In this document: positions 33,446 through 41,325 of the stretch, piece after piece
Position numbering within the stretch: position 1 is the stretch's first letter
Layout of the letters: every line of letters begins with the position of its first letter
Source of the DNA: Candidatus Ozemibacter sibiricus
Lineage (GTDB): Bacteria > Muiribacteriota > Ozemobacteria > Ozemobacterales > Ozemobacteraceae
Direction: 5' to 3'
Assembly (NCBI GenBank): GCA_003327425.1
Contig: QOQW01000018.1
Span: 1-64,000, forward strand
DNA length: 64,000 nucleotides
Notes under the pieces: model-generated
Database searches by the model: none
Seen by the model: only the letters and a program-made list of their open reading frames with translations
Told to the model about the DNA's origin: nothing
Program-made: the position numbers and the translations under genes

Positions 33446-33618
33446 TGAGGAAGAGCCCTTCAGGCCCGGGGAAAGATGGCTGCCAGCGGCCGGTTTTGCC
33501 AAAAGGCGCGTCTGGCTGGGGTTTGGGGAGATATGGGATTATGGAAGCCCGACTGTTGATGGCGCTGAGGGTGCCACCGGCAGTGAATGGAGAGAGCTTT
33601 GGAGGGATGCCTCATGGT

Positions 33619-33647
33619 TTGACGGGAGGGGTCGTTTTGGATATACT
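33619..33647 (+). promoter_or_regulatory. mazEF promoter
   Basis: TTGACG (33619-33624), 17-bp spacer, TATACT (33642-33647). The operator-like palindrome follows at 33653-33667, over the expected transcription start. Confidence 0.75.
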
Positions 33648-33652
33648 AAGTA

Positions 33653-33667
33653 ATGCCATAATGGCAT
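33653..33667. promoter_or_regulatory. mazEF operator-like palindrome
   Basis: ATGCCAT, a central A, and ATGGCAT form a perfect inverted repeat directly after the -10 box. Antitoxin-toxin complexes of this family repress their own operon from such sites. Confidence 0.65.
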
Positions 33668-33683
33668 GGCGAGGAGGGTGAGC

Positions 33684-33950
33684 ATGGCGTCGCTGCGAAC
33701 GAATCTTGTGAAGATAGGCAACTCCCAGGGCGTTCGGATTCCCAAAGCGCTTCTTCGGCAAGTGCGTTTAGTTGATGAGATCGAGATTGAAGTGCAGGAG
33801 GATTGTCTCGTCCTGAAACCTGCGCATCATCCGCGTGCCGGATGGGATGAGTTATTTGAGAAGAAAAAAGGTGGTGCTTCTGATCCAGAGCTTGAAGCCT
33901 GGGAAAAGATGACGGATGCCGATGGCGACGAAGATTGGGCATGGAAGTAA
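33684..33950 (+). CDS. AbrB/MazE-type antitoxin
   Basis: An 88-residue antitoxin. Residues 3-45 are the SpoVT/AbrB swapped-hairpin DNA-binding domain (LRTNLVKIGNSQGVRIPKAL, EIEIEVQEDCLVLKP). The acidic C-terminus (DPELEAWEKMTDADGDEDW) is the disordered toxin-neutralising tail. The start follows GAGGAGGGTGAGC; an earlier ATG at 33666 lies inside the operator. Its last 10 bases overlap the toxin gene. The base composition is lower in GC than that of the neighbours, which suggests recent arrival. Confidence 0.9.
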   Translation: MASLRTNLVKIGNSQGVRIPKALLRQVRLVDEIEIEVQEDCLVLKPAHHPRAGWDELFEKKKGGASDPELEAWEKMTDADGDEDWAWK

Positions 33951-34264
33951 AACGATTCGATGTCTTTTTGATTGCGTTGGACCCGACCAGAGGTTCCGAG
34001 GTCAGTAAGACCAGACCAGGGGTCATTGTTTCCCCTGATGAAATGAACAGGCATCTGAACACCGTGATTGTTGCCCCTTTAACCTCGACCATCAAAGAAT
34101 ATCCCTGTCGGGTCGGCATCACCTTTGAAGGGAAAAAGGGGGAGGTCGCTCTTGATCAGATTCGATGCATTGATAAAATTCGATTAAAGAAGCGGCTTGG
34201 CAGGATTGATGAAAGAGTGAGGGAAAAAATCTGCGACGTTCTGATCAGGATCTTCCAGCAATGA
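33941..34264 (+). CDS. MazF/PemK-type endoribonuclease toxin
   Basis: A 107-residue toxin. Family motifs seen are VKRFDVFLIALDPTRGSEVSKTRPGVIVS, where the Arg-Pro stretch lines the active site, and TVIVAPLTSTIKEYP, then GEVALDQIRCIDKIRL. It would cleave mRNA at short sequences when freed from the antitoxin. Its ATG (33941) lies inside the antitoxin's end (ATGGAAGTAA), and no separate ribosome-binding site is needed. Together the two genes form a complete addiction or stress module with its own promoter and operator. Confidence 0.92.
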   Translation: MEVKRFDVFLIALDPTRGSEVSKTRPGVIVSPDEMNRHLNTVIVAPLTSTIKEYPCRVGITFEGKKGEVALDQIRCIDKIRLKKRLGRIDERVREKICDVLIRIFQQ

Positions 34265-34588
34265 TGGCAGAGGTGAGGGGCGAGCGTTCCCTTGGCTGGT
34301 GAAGGATGCCATTCCATGATCGCCATCCAGAGCCGTTTTTCGATCATTGGTTGGCCCATCCAGCGTGGTAGATTTGAAAGGTTTTTCTGCCCAATGCCTC
34401 TCGAGGCATTCCCCAGAATTATGTCGCTTCCTTTGTCTGTTAGGAGAAGAATTGGGAGGGGAGAAGCAAGGCGGTCGACTAAGCAGGGAGTCGGCCAGCG
34501 GTTCGAGCCGACCGCGAGCTTCGGTCGCGGGCGGGGTGGGCGCCAACCCCGCGACCGTCCGGCCTTCCACCCGCCGCGACAGGAAGGA
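34265..34588. other. intergenic stretch between mazF and the tRNA
   Basis: No gene or RNA recognised. Composition returns gradually to the GC-rich background. Confidence 0.35.
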
Positions 34589-34624
34589 AAAACCCCGGCC
34601 ATCTGCCAGGAGGGCCGGGGTTTT
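34589..34624 (-). terminator. Rho-independent terminator of the tRNA gene
   Basis: AAAACCCCGGCC (34589-34600) and GGCCGGGGTTTT (34613-34624) form a 12-bp stem with a 12-nt loop. On the minus strand it begins six bases after the tRNA and ends in a T run. Confidence 0.85.
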
Positions 34625-34629
34625 CCAAG

Positions 34630-34702
<73 letters not shown>

Positions 34703-34712
34703 TGGTAGGACC

Positions 34713-34741
34713 ATTCTACCACAGGCGGCCGGGTGATGCAA
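34713..34741 (-). promoter_or_regulatory. tRNA-Gly promoter
   Basis: On the minus strand TTGCAT (34741-34736), 17-bp spacer, TAGAAT (34718-34713). The expected start is within a few bases of the mature tRNA 5' end. Confidence 0.75.
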
Positions 34742-34828
34742 CCCCGCTCCCATGGCAATGCCACCCGGGGGAGCTGGGGGTCTTCCATAACGTTGCGCTT
34801 GCCCCAGCGTCCAATGATCGTCCCGCCT

Positions 34829-34888
34829 GCCGAACACCAGGCGTTCGGCGGGCCACGGTCGACAGGGGGCAGGGGCCTATGGCCCCTG
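34829..34888. repeat. two-hairpin repeat, copy 2
   Basis: GCCGAAC (34829-34835), 7-nt loop, GTTCGGC (34843-34849); then CAGGGGCC (34870-34877), TAT, GGCCCCTG (34881-34888). It matches the element at 8301-8363 in order, arm sequence and approximate spacing. It lies about 130 bases upstream of the tRNA 5' end, as the other copy lies about 160 bases upstream of the tmRNA 5' end. Confidence 0.7.
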
Positions 34889-34915
34889 TGGTCGGTCGGT
34901 GCGCCCCGGGCGGGT

Positions 34916-36061
34916 CTACCTGCTCGATGGCTGCAGACCGGGGATGTCTTTGACCAGCCCCAGGCCGCTGATGATGACCTTGTGATGGTCGCCGGGCTGC
35001 AATCGTCGGAAGGCTTCGTAGGACAGGGGCTGGTGGCCGAGCTTGTCGACGACGTAGGTTTTGCCGTCCTTGTCGGATTTGAAGGTGACCTTGTAGGTCT
35101 CCTCGCGGGCGCCTTCGCGTTTCTCCCCGACGATGTCGCGGGGGTGGGCGGCGGCCCCGGTCTCGGGCCACCGCGGTTCGTCGGTGGTGCCCTGGGCCAC
35201 GGCTTTCTCGATGTCCTTCCAGCGGTCGATGTCGAATTCGATCCAGGTGTCGTAGACGGGTTCTTTGCGGTACTGCGGTTTCTGGACCGTCCGGGTCTTC
35301 TGCACGTCGCGGTAGATCGGCTCGTCGTCCCAGATCTCCTCGAATCGGCCGTTGCCGAGATCGCGCACGCCCTTCTTGACCTTCCGGGTGCCGACCTGTT
35401 GCCGTTCGGTGTAGGTCTCTTCGACGGTCTGGTAGCCGATCAGCACGTCGCGATAGGACCGGATCTTCTCCTGGCGGCGGATCTCGCGAGCCCCGGCCGG
35501 CAGTTCGCCCCGCCAGGCTCCTTCGCGGCAGGTCTGATACTGCATGACCTGGATGGCTCGTCGCCACTCCTTGCCCACGACGGTCATGGTGTCTTCGAAC
35601 GACAGGCTCTGCAGGCCCACCAGGGCGAGCAGGCCCAGCACGGCGATGACGCAGCCGGCTTTGAACCACAGCGGCAGGGGCACCTTGACCGGTTCGATCC
35701 GGACATCAGGGGCGACAGTGGCATGCGGACTGACCTGGCGCCTGGCCAGGCCTTCGCCCCCCTTGACGGTGGCCTCTTTCACCTGGCGCAAGGTGCCTTC
35801 GGACCTGGCCGCCGAGCAGCTCTGGCAGGTCGGCCGGTCGAAGGCATTGCTGTTGCCGCAGAAGGCGCAGATCCAGTCGGGGCCGGCGGTGGCCTTGGCG
35901 CGCTCGGCCGCGTCGGTGACGACCTGGCCGTCTTCCTCGTAGAGGAACTGGACGTTGCCGCGCACGGCCCCGCAGGCGTCGCAGGTCTCCTTCGCCCCGC
36001 GGTTCTTCGTCTGACAGTTGGGGCAGATCCAGCTGCCCTCGCGAATGATCTTCTCAACCAT
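34916..36061 (-). CDS. double RanBP2-type zinc-finger membrane protein
   Basis: A 381-residue protein. Two RanBP2-type fingers (SWICPNCQTKNRGAKETCDA with the next Cys, and DWICAFCGNSNAFDRPTCQS with the next Cys) occupy about residues 10-85, each W-x-C-x2-C-x10-C-x2-C. One membrane helix follows (FKAGCVIAVLGLLALVGLQSL, about 130-150). The C-terminal 230 residues are soluble and rich in Arg, Glu and Tyr (RSYRDVLIGYQTVEETYTER), with no known domain. The start at 36061 is preceded by AAGGAGCAGGCC. A role in protein quality control or nucleic-acid binding at the membrane is conceivable, but not shown. Confidence 0.78.
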   Translation of the reverse strand: MVEKIIREGSWICPNCQTKNRGAKETCDACGAVRGNVQFLYEEDGQVVTDAAERAKATAGPDWICAFCGNSNAFDRPTCQSCSAARSEGTLRQVKEATVKGGEGLARRQVSPHATVAPDVRIEPVKVPLPLWFKAGCVIAVLGLLALVGLQSLSFEDTMTVVGKEWRRAIQVMQYQTCREGAWRGELPAGAREIRRQEKIRSYRDVLIGYQTVEETYTERQQVGTRKVKKGVRDLGNGRFEEIWDDEPIYRDVQKTRTVQKPQYRKEPVYDTWIEFDIDRWKDIEKAVAQGTTDEPRWPETGAAAHPRDIVGEKREGAREETYKVTFKSDKDGKTYVVDKLGHQPLSYEAFRRLQPGDHHKVIISGLGLVKDIPGLQPSSR

Positions 36062-36172
36062 GGCCTGCTCCTTTTTTCTGGATGGGCTGACCCATGATAG
36101 CACTAAATGCGCGGGCGCCATCGGATGATCTCGGCGACCGGCGACGCCATGCCGGGCCTCTCGCCCAGGCTG

Positions 36173-38068
36173 CTAGAAGGAAAACGCGGGGGAAGCGGGC
36201 GGCGGCAATGGGGGAGGCGGCGGAGGAGGCGCGGGTGGTGGCGGCGGGGGCGGCGGTGGCGGTTTGGGGCAGCGCTCATACTCTTTGCTGGAAGGCCCCC
36301 GGAAGACCTGAAGGCGGCAGTTCATGGTGTCGAGCACGTAGAGGTCGCCGCCGGGGCCGAAGTGCGCCTCCCACGGTTGGCTGAAGCGGCCGCGCTGGGT
36401 GCCGAACCCGCCGACGATCTGCAGGAGCTTGCGCTCGGGCGCCGGCCCCACGATCAAGACCGTATGGTTGCCGGTGTCGGCGATGGCGATCCGCCCGTCG
36501 AGCGAGTCGTGGATGCCGTTGGGATACCGCAGCCGGTAGAAGGGCCAGGCGGCCAGCTCTTCTTTCGGGTTCAGGTCTTGGTCGAAGACCAGCACGCGAT
36601 GGTTGCCGTTATCGGCGAGGTAGAGGCGGTCCTTCGTCACGCAGACCCGGGTCAGATCTTTGAACTGGCGCAGATCGCGGCCCGACAGGCGATGCATGTG
36701 GCCGAGTCGTCGCTTGAACTTCCCGTCGGGGGCGAAGATCTGCAACCGATTGCCTTGTACCCGCTGCCGTTGAGCGAAATCGAGGCCGAGCCCGCGGATG
36801 TACTTCGAGCGCGGCTCGACGACGTAGATGTTCTGCTCGCAGTCGACCGCGACGCCGAGGGGTTGATGGAAGTACCCGTCCTTCCAGCCCTCCTGGCCGA
36901 GGATGAAGCGCACCTCGCCCGCCAGGGTGACCGCTTTCAGCCGGTGGTTCTCGGTGTCGGAAACCAGCAGCGTGTCCTGATCGAGCCAGGCGACGCCCTG
37001 CGGGTAATGGAACCGGTCCATCGGTACGTTGTACCAGGGCCGGATGCGGGCCTGCCCGCCGTGGTAGGGCCGCCCCGAATAGGCGCGCGGCGGTCGCAGG
37101 CCGTCGGCATGATCAGGTTCGCGGAAACGGTCGGGCCAGTCGGCCGGCTCCAGGCTGCCCTCGTAGGGCCACAGCCCGCCCAGCACCACCTCGACGGTGA
37201 ACGAGGGAACGCCCAACCCTGGCGGCACGGCCGGGCTGGCCCCGCCTGCGACAGCGCCCGGGGCGGTCGGCCCACCGGGGGGCTCGGCCGAGTCGGCGGC
37301 GGCGGGTGACGCCGGGGCGATGGCAGGGGTGGGCGGCTGGTCGGGCTCGCGGGCCTCGCCAGCTTCACCGATCGGGGCCGTCTTCTCGGGGGTCGTCTTC
37401 CCGGGGGCCGTCGCGGCCGGCGCCGCCTCGGCGTGGTCGCCGTCGGGCGGGAAGGTTCCCGTGCCGAAGGGGTCTTCCCCCAGGTCGCCGTCATCGGCGG
37501 GCACCGAGCCAGACCCGCCGTGAGCGGGATCGGCGTTTTGGGCGTCCGGGGCGGGCGTGGTGGCGGCTCCGGCGCCCGGGCCGGCGGCCGACGGGCCGAA
37601 GATCTCGTCGAGGTCAGGAGCGAAGAATTCGTCGGGCTGGCGGGCCTGGTCGGGCTCGGGGCGCGGTGGCGGCGGCGGCGGTGAGGGCGGTGGCGGGGGG
37701 GCGCTGGGCGCTGAGGTGCCGGTCGGTTCAGTCGGGCCGGCGGTGCCGGTGGCGGAAGGCAGGTGGACCCGCAGGACGATGACCCGGTGATTGCCGGTGT
37801 CGCAGATGGCCAGGCGGGTGCCGTCGCGGGAGAAGGCCATCGCTTTGGGCTGGCGGAACTGCTCGGGCCCGTGCCCGCTCGATCCGAAGGAGGTCAGGAA
37901 ATGGTAATAGGCCGGCGAGGTCGCCACCGCCGGCGGCATCTCGTGGCCGGCTCCCTGGCTGGTGAACAGCAGCAGGCAGGCCAGGCCCACCAAGCCCCAC
38001 CACCGAGGGTTGGCCCGCCTTGCGGTGAAATTGGCCAACGATCCGGCAAACGGCGAACATGCTGGCAT
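36173..38068 (-). CDS. NHL-repeat secreted protein with Pro/Ala-rich linkers
   Basis: A 631-residue exported protein with a signal segment (GLVGLACLLLFTSQGAG). NHL-type beta-propeller blades are recognised at both ends by D-x-GNH-x-V/L motifs (LAICDTGNHRVIVLRV, LLVSDTENHRLKAV, LYLADNGNHRVLVF and IAIADTGNHTVLIV), with DTMNCRLQVF last. A disordered Pro/Ala/Gly-rich insert (about 100-280) separates the first blade from the others. The C-terminus is a run of more than 20 prolines. A role in extracellular interaction or lipoprotein-like display is possible. It begins only 11 bases beyond the vapC stop codon. Confidence 0.8.
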   Translation of the reverse strand: MPACSPFAGSLANFTARRANPRWWGLVGLACLLLFTSQGAGHEMPPAVATSPAYYHFLTSFGSSGHGPEQFRQPKAMAFSRDGTRLAICDTGNHRVIVLRVHLPSATGTAGPTEPTGTSAPSAPPPPPSPPPPPPRPEPDQARQPDEFFAPDLDEIFGPSAAGPGAGAATTPAPDAQNADPAHGGSGSVPADDGDLGEDPFGTGTFPPDGDHAEAAPAATAPGKTTPEKTAPIGEAGEAREPDQPPTPAIAPASPAAADSAEPPGGPTAPGAVAGGASPAVPPGLGVPSFTVEVVLGGLWPYEGSLEPADWPDRFREPDHADGLRPPRAYSGRPYHGGQARIRPWYNVPMDRFHYPQGVAWLDQDTLLVSDTENHRLKAVTLAGEVRFILGQEGWKDGYFHQPLGVAVDCEQNIYVVEPRSKYIRGLGLDFAQRQRVQGNRLQIFAPDGKFKRRLGHMHRLSGRDLRQFKDLTRVCVTKDRLYLADNGNHRVLVFDQDLNPKEELAAWPFYRLRYPNGIHDSLDGRIAIADTGNHTVLIVGPAPERKLLQIVGGFGTQRGRFSQPWEAHFGPGGDLYVLDTMNCRLQVFRGPSSKEYERCPKPPPPPPPPPPAPPPPPPPLPPPASPAFSF

Positions 38069-38079
38069 GGGTTGGGGAA

Positions 38080-38496
38080 TCAGAGTTGCAGATCGGTGAT
38101 CTGTAACTCCCTTACCGAAGCGAAATCGCGAGCGTTGAACGTGGCGAGCCGCTCGATGCGATGAGCCAGAGCGATGCTGGCGATCTCGAAATCATGGATG
38201 CGCAGCCCGGAGGGGTTGTACCGCTGGGCGAGGTCCCAGAGGATGCGCTGGGAATCGCTGTTGGCATGAAGGATGGGGAAGGAGCGGGCGAACCAGGCGA
38301 TGGCGTTCAGCGCCTCGGCTGGAGAAAGTGGCCGAATGGCGGCCCGGGTGACCACGGCGTAGAATTCGACCAGCACCTTTCCTGGAAGGTAGATGCCGGC
38401 GTGGCGGGTCAGGAAGTCGAGACTGCGCTGATGGAACCGTGAGCAACGATCGACCGCATAGACCAGGATATTGGTATCGGCCACGATCCTATTCAT
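38080..38496 (-). CDS. vapC: PIN-domain toxin (VapC type)
   Basis: A 138-residue PIN ribonuclease. It starts MNRIVADTNILVYAVD with the first catalytic Asp, and has further acidic residues in FYAVVTRAAI and NPSGLRIHDFEIASIALAH, then LATFNARDF. Its ATG overlaps the antitoxin stop (ATGAATAG). VapC proteins cut tRNA or rRNA when released. Confidence 0.9.
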   Translation of the reverse strand: MNRIVADTNILVYAVDRCSRFHQRSLDFLTRHAGIYLPGKVLVEFYAVVTRAAIRPLSPAEALNAIAWFARSFPILHANSDSQRILWDLAQRYNPSGLRIHDFEIASIALAHRIERLATFNARDFASVRELQITDLQL

Positions 38497-38668
38497 GGGC
38501 CAGATGGCGGATATCGGCCTGGTCGAACTGGCCTCCCAGGTCGAAGGTGGGGAGGTTTCCTTTCGCTTCGGAGCGGAATTGGAGGGCCCGGACGAAGGCA
38601 AGCACCTCGTCGAGCCATTCAGGCGGCAGTTTCTCGATCTCCCCCAGGATCTGTTCTTTGGTGGTCAT
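38489..38668 (-). CDS. vapB: antitoxin of the VapB/DUF2281 type
   Basis: A 59-residue protein that fits the DUF2281 antitoxin family: TTKEQILGEIEKLPPEWLDE, VLAFVRALQFRSEAK, then a linker rich in Gly/Phe/Asp that ends DIRHLAHE. The ATG is preceded by AGAGGG. It shares eight bases with vapC, so the two are co-translated. The N-terminal helix-rich part should bind DNA and the tail should bind VapC. It is short and easily overlooked. Confidence 0.85.
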   Translation of the reverse strand: MTTKEQILGEIEKLPPEWLDEVLAFVRALQFRSEAKGNLPTFDLGGQFDQADIRHLAHE

Positions 38669-38685
38669 GCGGTACCCTCTGCCCT

Positions 38686-38714
38686 ATTGTAGCGGAACTC
38701 GCCGATGAACTCAA
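38686..38714 (-). promoter_or_regulatory. vapBC promoter
   Basis: On the minus strand TTGAGT (38714-38709), 17-bp spacer, TACAAT (38691-38686). Confidence 0.7.
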
Positions 38715-38775
38715 TGATGACTCCCTGGCCGACGGGAGGAACCTTTCGGCGGAGGGCCAGAGGTCGGGCGACGCC

Positions 38776-40089
38776 TCAGGCCGGTTCGCCGCAGTCGGGG
38801 CAGCCCTTCCAGCCGGCTTCCATGGGGCGGCCGCATTTGCGGCAGGCGGCCTTGAGGTGGCCGAGACAGAAGGGGCAGAAGGTGAAGTTGATGCCGACCT
38901 TCTTGCCGCAGTGCCGGCAGGGCTGCTGGTTCTCGGGGCGCAGGTGGGCCGGCACCGAGGGTTTGGCGGCCGGGGCGTCCTTCTCGCCGATCTGGCTGAT
39001 GGCCAGGACGGCGGCGGTGCGCACCTCTTCGGCGGGGTCGTTGAGGAGCGTCATCAGCGGGGCCAGGGCCCGCTTGTCGGCGAGGGCACCCAGCGCCTGG
39101 CAGGCGGCGGCGCGCACCGAGGGCTGGCTGTCGTGGAGGCATTCGAGGAGGGCGGGGAAGACGCGGGGCTCGTTCGATTGGCCCAGCAGCTTGACCGACC
39201 AGTAGCGCGCATCGACATTGGGGGCGCTGATCGAGGCCAGCAGTTCATCGGAGACGCCGAGCCCCTGTTCCCAGATGCAGTCGGCGGCCGTCTTGCGGAC
39301 GATCCAGGATTTGTGGGCCAGGTAGCCGACCAGCACCTTCTGGGCCTCGCGGGTCTCGATCATGGCGATGGCGCGCAGGGCCTCCAGCTTGCTCTCTTCG
39401 GGGTCGTGCTCGATGATGGCGGTGAAGATCGGCAGCAGCGCCGGGTCGCGCCGTTCGGCGGCCAGCTGGATGACCCAGAACTTGGCTTCAACCGAGGCGG
39501 TCCGCAGGGCTTCGTCGATGGCCTGGGGGGCCAGATGATGCACCCGTTGCAGGCTGTCGAAGGCGGCCTTGCGCAACGGCCAGCTCGTCTCTTCGAGCAT
39601 GGCCAGCAGCGGCTTGACGATGCGGGCGTCCTTGGTATTGCCGGCGGCGCGCACGGCGGCGAGCCGGATCTTGCGGTTGGGGTGGGCGAAGGCCTTGATC
39701 AGGTAGGGCGTGGCTTCCCCGCCCATCAGGCTGAGGGTCTGCACCATCCAGTAATCGACGTCTTCCTCGTTCTTGGGGATCAGTTCGAGGAAGCGGGCCA
39801 GGGCCCCGTCGCCGAGGGCGGCGATGACCTGCGAGGCGGCCTTGCGGGTGCGCCACTCGGCGCTGGTCAGGGCGCGCACCAGGTAGGGCAGGGCCTCGTC
39901 GCGGAAGCCGAGGAAGGCCTTGGTGAGATCGGCCTGCACGTCGCCGTTCTTCTGGCCGAGGGCCGAGACCAGCACGGGCAGAGCGACTTCGGCCGGCTGC
40001 CGCTTCAACTCGGCCAGCGCCTTCTTGCGGACCTCGCTCTTGGGGTCGATCAGCTGCTCGCGGAGCCGGGACTTGTCCTGGTCTTTCAT
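38776..40089 (-). CDS. HEAT-repeat protein with C-terminal zinc ribbons
   Basis: A 437-residue soluble protein. Residues 10-370 are about ten HEAT-like helical pairs (for example ALPYLVRALTSAEWRTRKAA and ACQALGALADKRALAPLMTL). The C-terminal 60 residues hold double zinc ribbons (CRHCGKKVGINFTFCPFCLG, then CRKCGRPMEAGWKGCPDCG). It is a scaffold-like adaptor, but the partner is unknown. It follows dnaN by 90 bases on the same strand and may be part of the ileS-dnaN operon. The ATG at 40089 follows AAAGGAT. Confidence 0.82.
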   Translation of the reverse strand: MKDQDKSRLREQLIDPKSEVRKKALAELKRQPAEVALPVLVSALGQKNGDVQADLTKAFLGFRDEALPYLVRALTSAEWRTRKAASQVIAALGDGALARFLELIPKNEEDVDYWMVQTLSLMGGEATPYLIKAFAHPNRKIRLAAVRAAGNTKDARIVKPLLAMLEETSWPLRKAAFDSLQRVHHLAPQAIDEALRTASVEAKFWVIQLAAERRDPALLPIFTAIIEHDPEESKLEALRAIAMIETREAQKVLVGYLAHKSWIVRKTAADCIWEQGLGVSDELLASISAPNVDARYWSVKLLGQSNEPRVFPALLECLHDSQPSVRAAACQALGALADKRALAPLMTLLNDPAEEVRTAAVLAISQIGEKDAPAAKPSVPAHLRPENQQPCRHCGKKVGINFTFCPFCLGHLKAACRKCGRPMEAGWKGCPDCGEPA

Positions 40090-40179
40090 CGGCGATCCTT
40101 TCACGGAGAGAGTGGTCGATCGGTCAGCGGTCGCCGTTCGCCGGTCGATGGTCGACCTTCGAACGGACAACGATCATCA

Positions 40180-41325
40180 TCAATAGGACATCGGCATGAG
40201 GACGTAGACGAACTTCCCTTCGCCCTTGCCCGATTTGAGCACGCCGGGGTAGCTAGGGGTGGTCATGTCCATCACCGTTTCTTCCTCGTCGAGAACGTTG
40301 AGGAAATCGGAGAGGTAGGACCCGTTGAAGGCAATGTTGATGGGCTCGCCCTCGAGCTTGACCGGCACGAACGATTCGGACAGGCCCTCTTCGCGCGACT
40401 CGGCCCAGACCCGCATCTCGTTGGGGCCGATATCGAGCCGCACCATCTGGCTGCTGTGACGGGCGATCGGGGTGACGGTGCGGATGGCCTGCAGGAAATC
40501 TTTGCGCCGCACGGTGAGGCGGCGGCTGTACTCCTTGGGCAGCACGCGGTTGTAATCAGGGAACTTGCCATCGATCAGGCGCGACAGCAGCTGGAATTTC
40601 TTGGTGGTGAAGACCAGTTGTCGGTGGTAGAGACCGACATTGATCTTCTCGCTCTCGTCGAGCAGCTTCATCAGCTCGGGCACGGTGCGGGCCGGCACCA
40701 GATAGGTGCCGTTGAATTCGGGAGGATGGGTGACCTTGGGAATGGCGGTGACGGCCAGCCGCTTGCTGTCGGTGGCGACCAGGATGATCTCGCCATGGCC
40801 CTGGAAATTCATGCAGATGCTGCGCTGGGTGGGATTGGCCTCTTCGGTGGCCATGGCGATGGCGGCCTCGCGCAGGCCCTTCTTCAGCGCCGCCGACTCG
40901 ATGTCGAAGCGGGGGAAGGTCTCGCCCTCGAGCGACGGCACAGGCGGATAGTCTTCGATGCCCTGGATCTGCAGATCGTAATGGATCCGGCCGGTCTGCA
41001 GACGGACGACGGTGGGCGCCACCAGGCCTTCGACGGGGGCGATGGTCTCGAAGGAGACGACATCCTGGTCGGAGGAGGGGACGAACCCATTGACCACTTC
41101 GTGCAGCAGGCGGGCGGGAATGGTGAAGTGCCCCTCGACTTCGACGGTGGCGGGCAGCCGGGAGATCATCATGATCTCCATGTCGGTGCCGACGAACTGG
41201 GCTTCGTTGCCGCGGACCGAGATCAGCAGGTTGGCCAGGATGGGGCGGATGTTCTTGCCGGCGACGGCGCGAGAGACGATGCCGACCGTCTCGGTCAGTC
41301 GAGCGAGGGGCAGCGCGAACTTCAT
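40180..41325 (-). CDS. dnaN: DNA polymerase III sliding clamp (beta subunit)
   Basis: A 381-residue clamp of normal length. It begins MKFALPLARLTETVGIVSRA and ends FVYVLMPMSY, the typical M-P-M/V-x C-terminus. Internal motifs include GTDMEIMM, RLLHEVVNGF, RLIDGKFPDYNRVLP and FNGSYLSDFL. GGAGGAAGGGAA precedes the ATG, whose ATGA overlaps the ileS stop by four bases. Unlike most bacteria, dnaN is not next to dnaA or recF here, but coupled to ileS. Confidence 0.97.
   Translation of the reverse strand: MKFALPLARLTETVGIVSRAVAGKNIRPILANLLISVRGNEAQFVGTDMEIMMISRLPATVEVEGHFTIPARLLHEVVNGFVPSSDQDVVSFETIAPVEGLVAPTVVRLQTGRIHYDLQIQGIEDYPPVPSLEGETFPRFDIESAALKKGLREAAIAMATEEANPTQRSICMNFQGHGEIILVATDSKRLAVTAIPKVTHPPEFNGTYLVPARTVPELMKLLDESEKINVGLYHRQLVFTTKKFQLLSRLIDGKFPDYNRVLPKEYSRRLTVRRKDFLQAIRTVTPIARHSSQMVRLDIGPNEMRVWAESREEGLSESFVPVKLEGEPINIAFNGSYLSDFLNVLDEEETVMDMTTPSYPGVLKSGKGEGKFVYVLMPMSY

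Noticed and set aside
40090-40179. GGTCGAT-type repeats between dnaN and the HEAT gene as an origin or operator.
   Set aside because: The repeats are short and irregular; no DnaA boxes were seen around dnaN.
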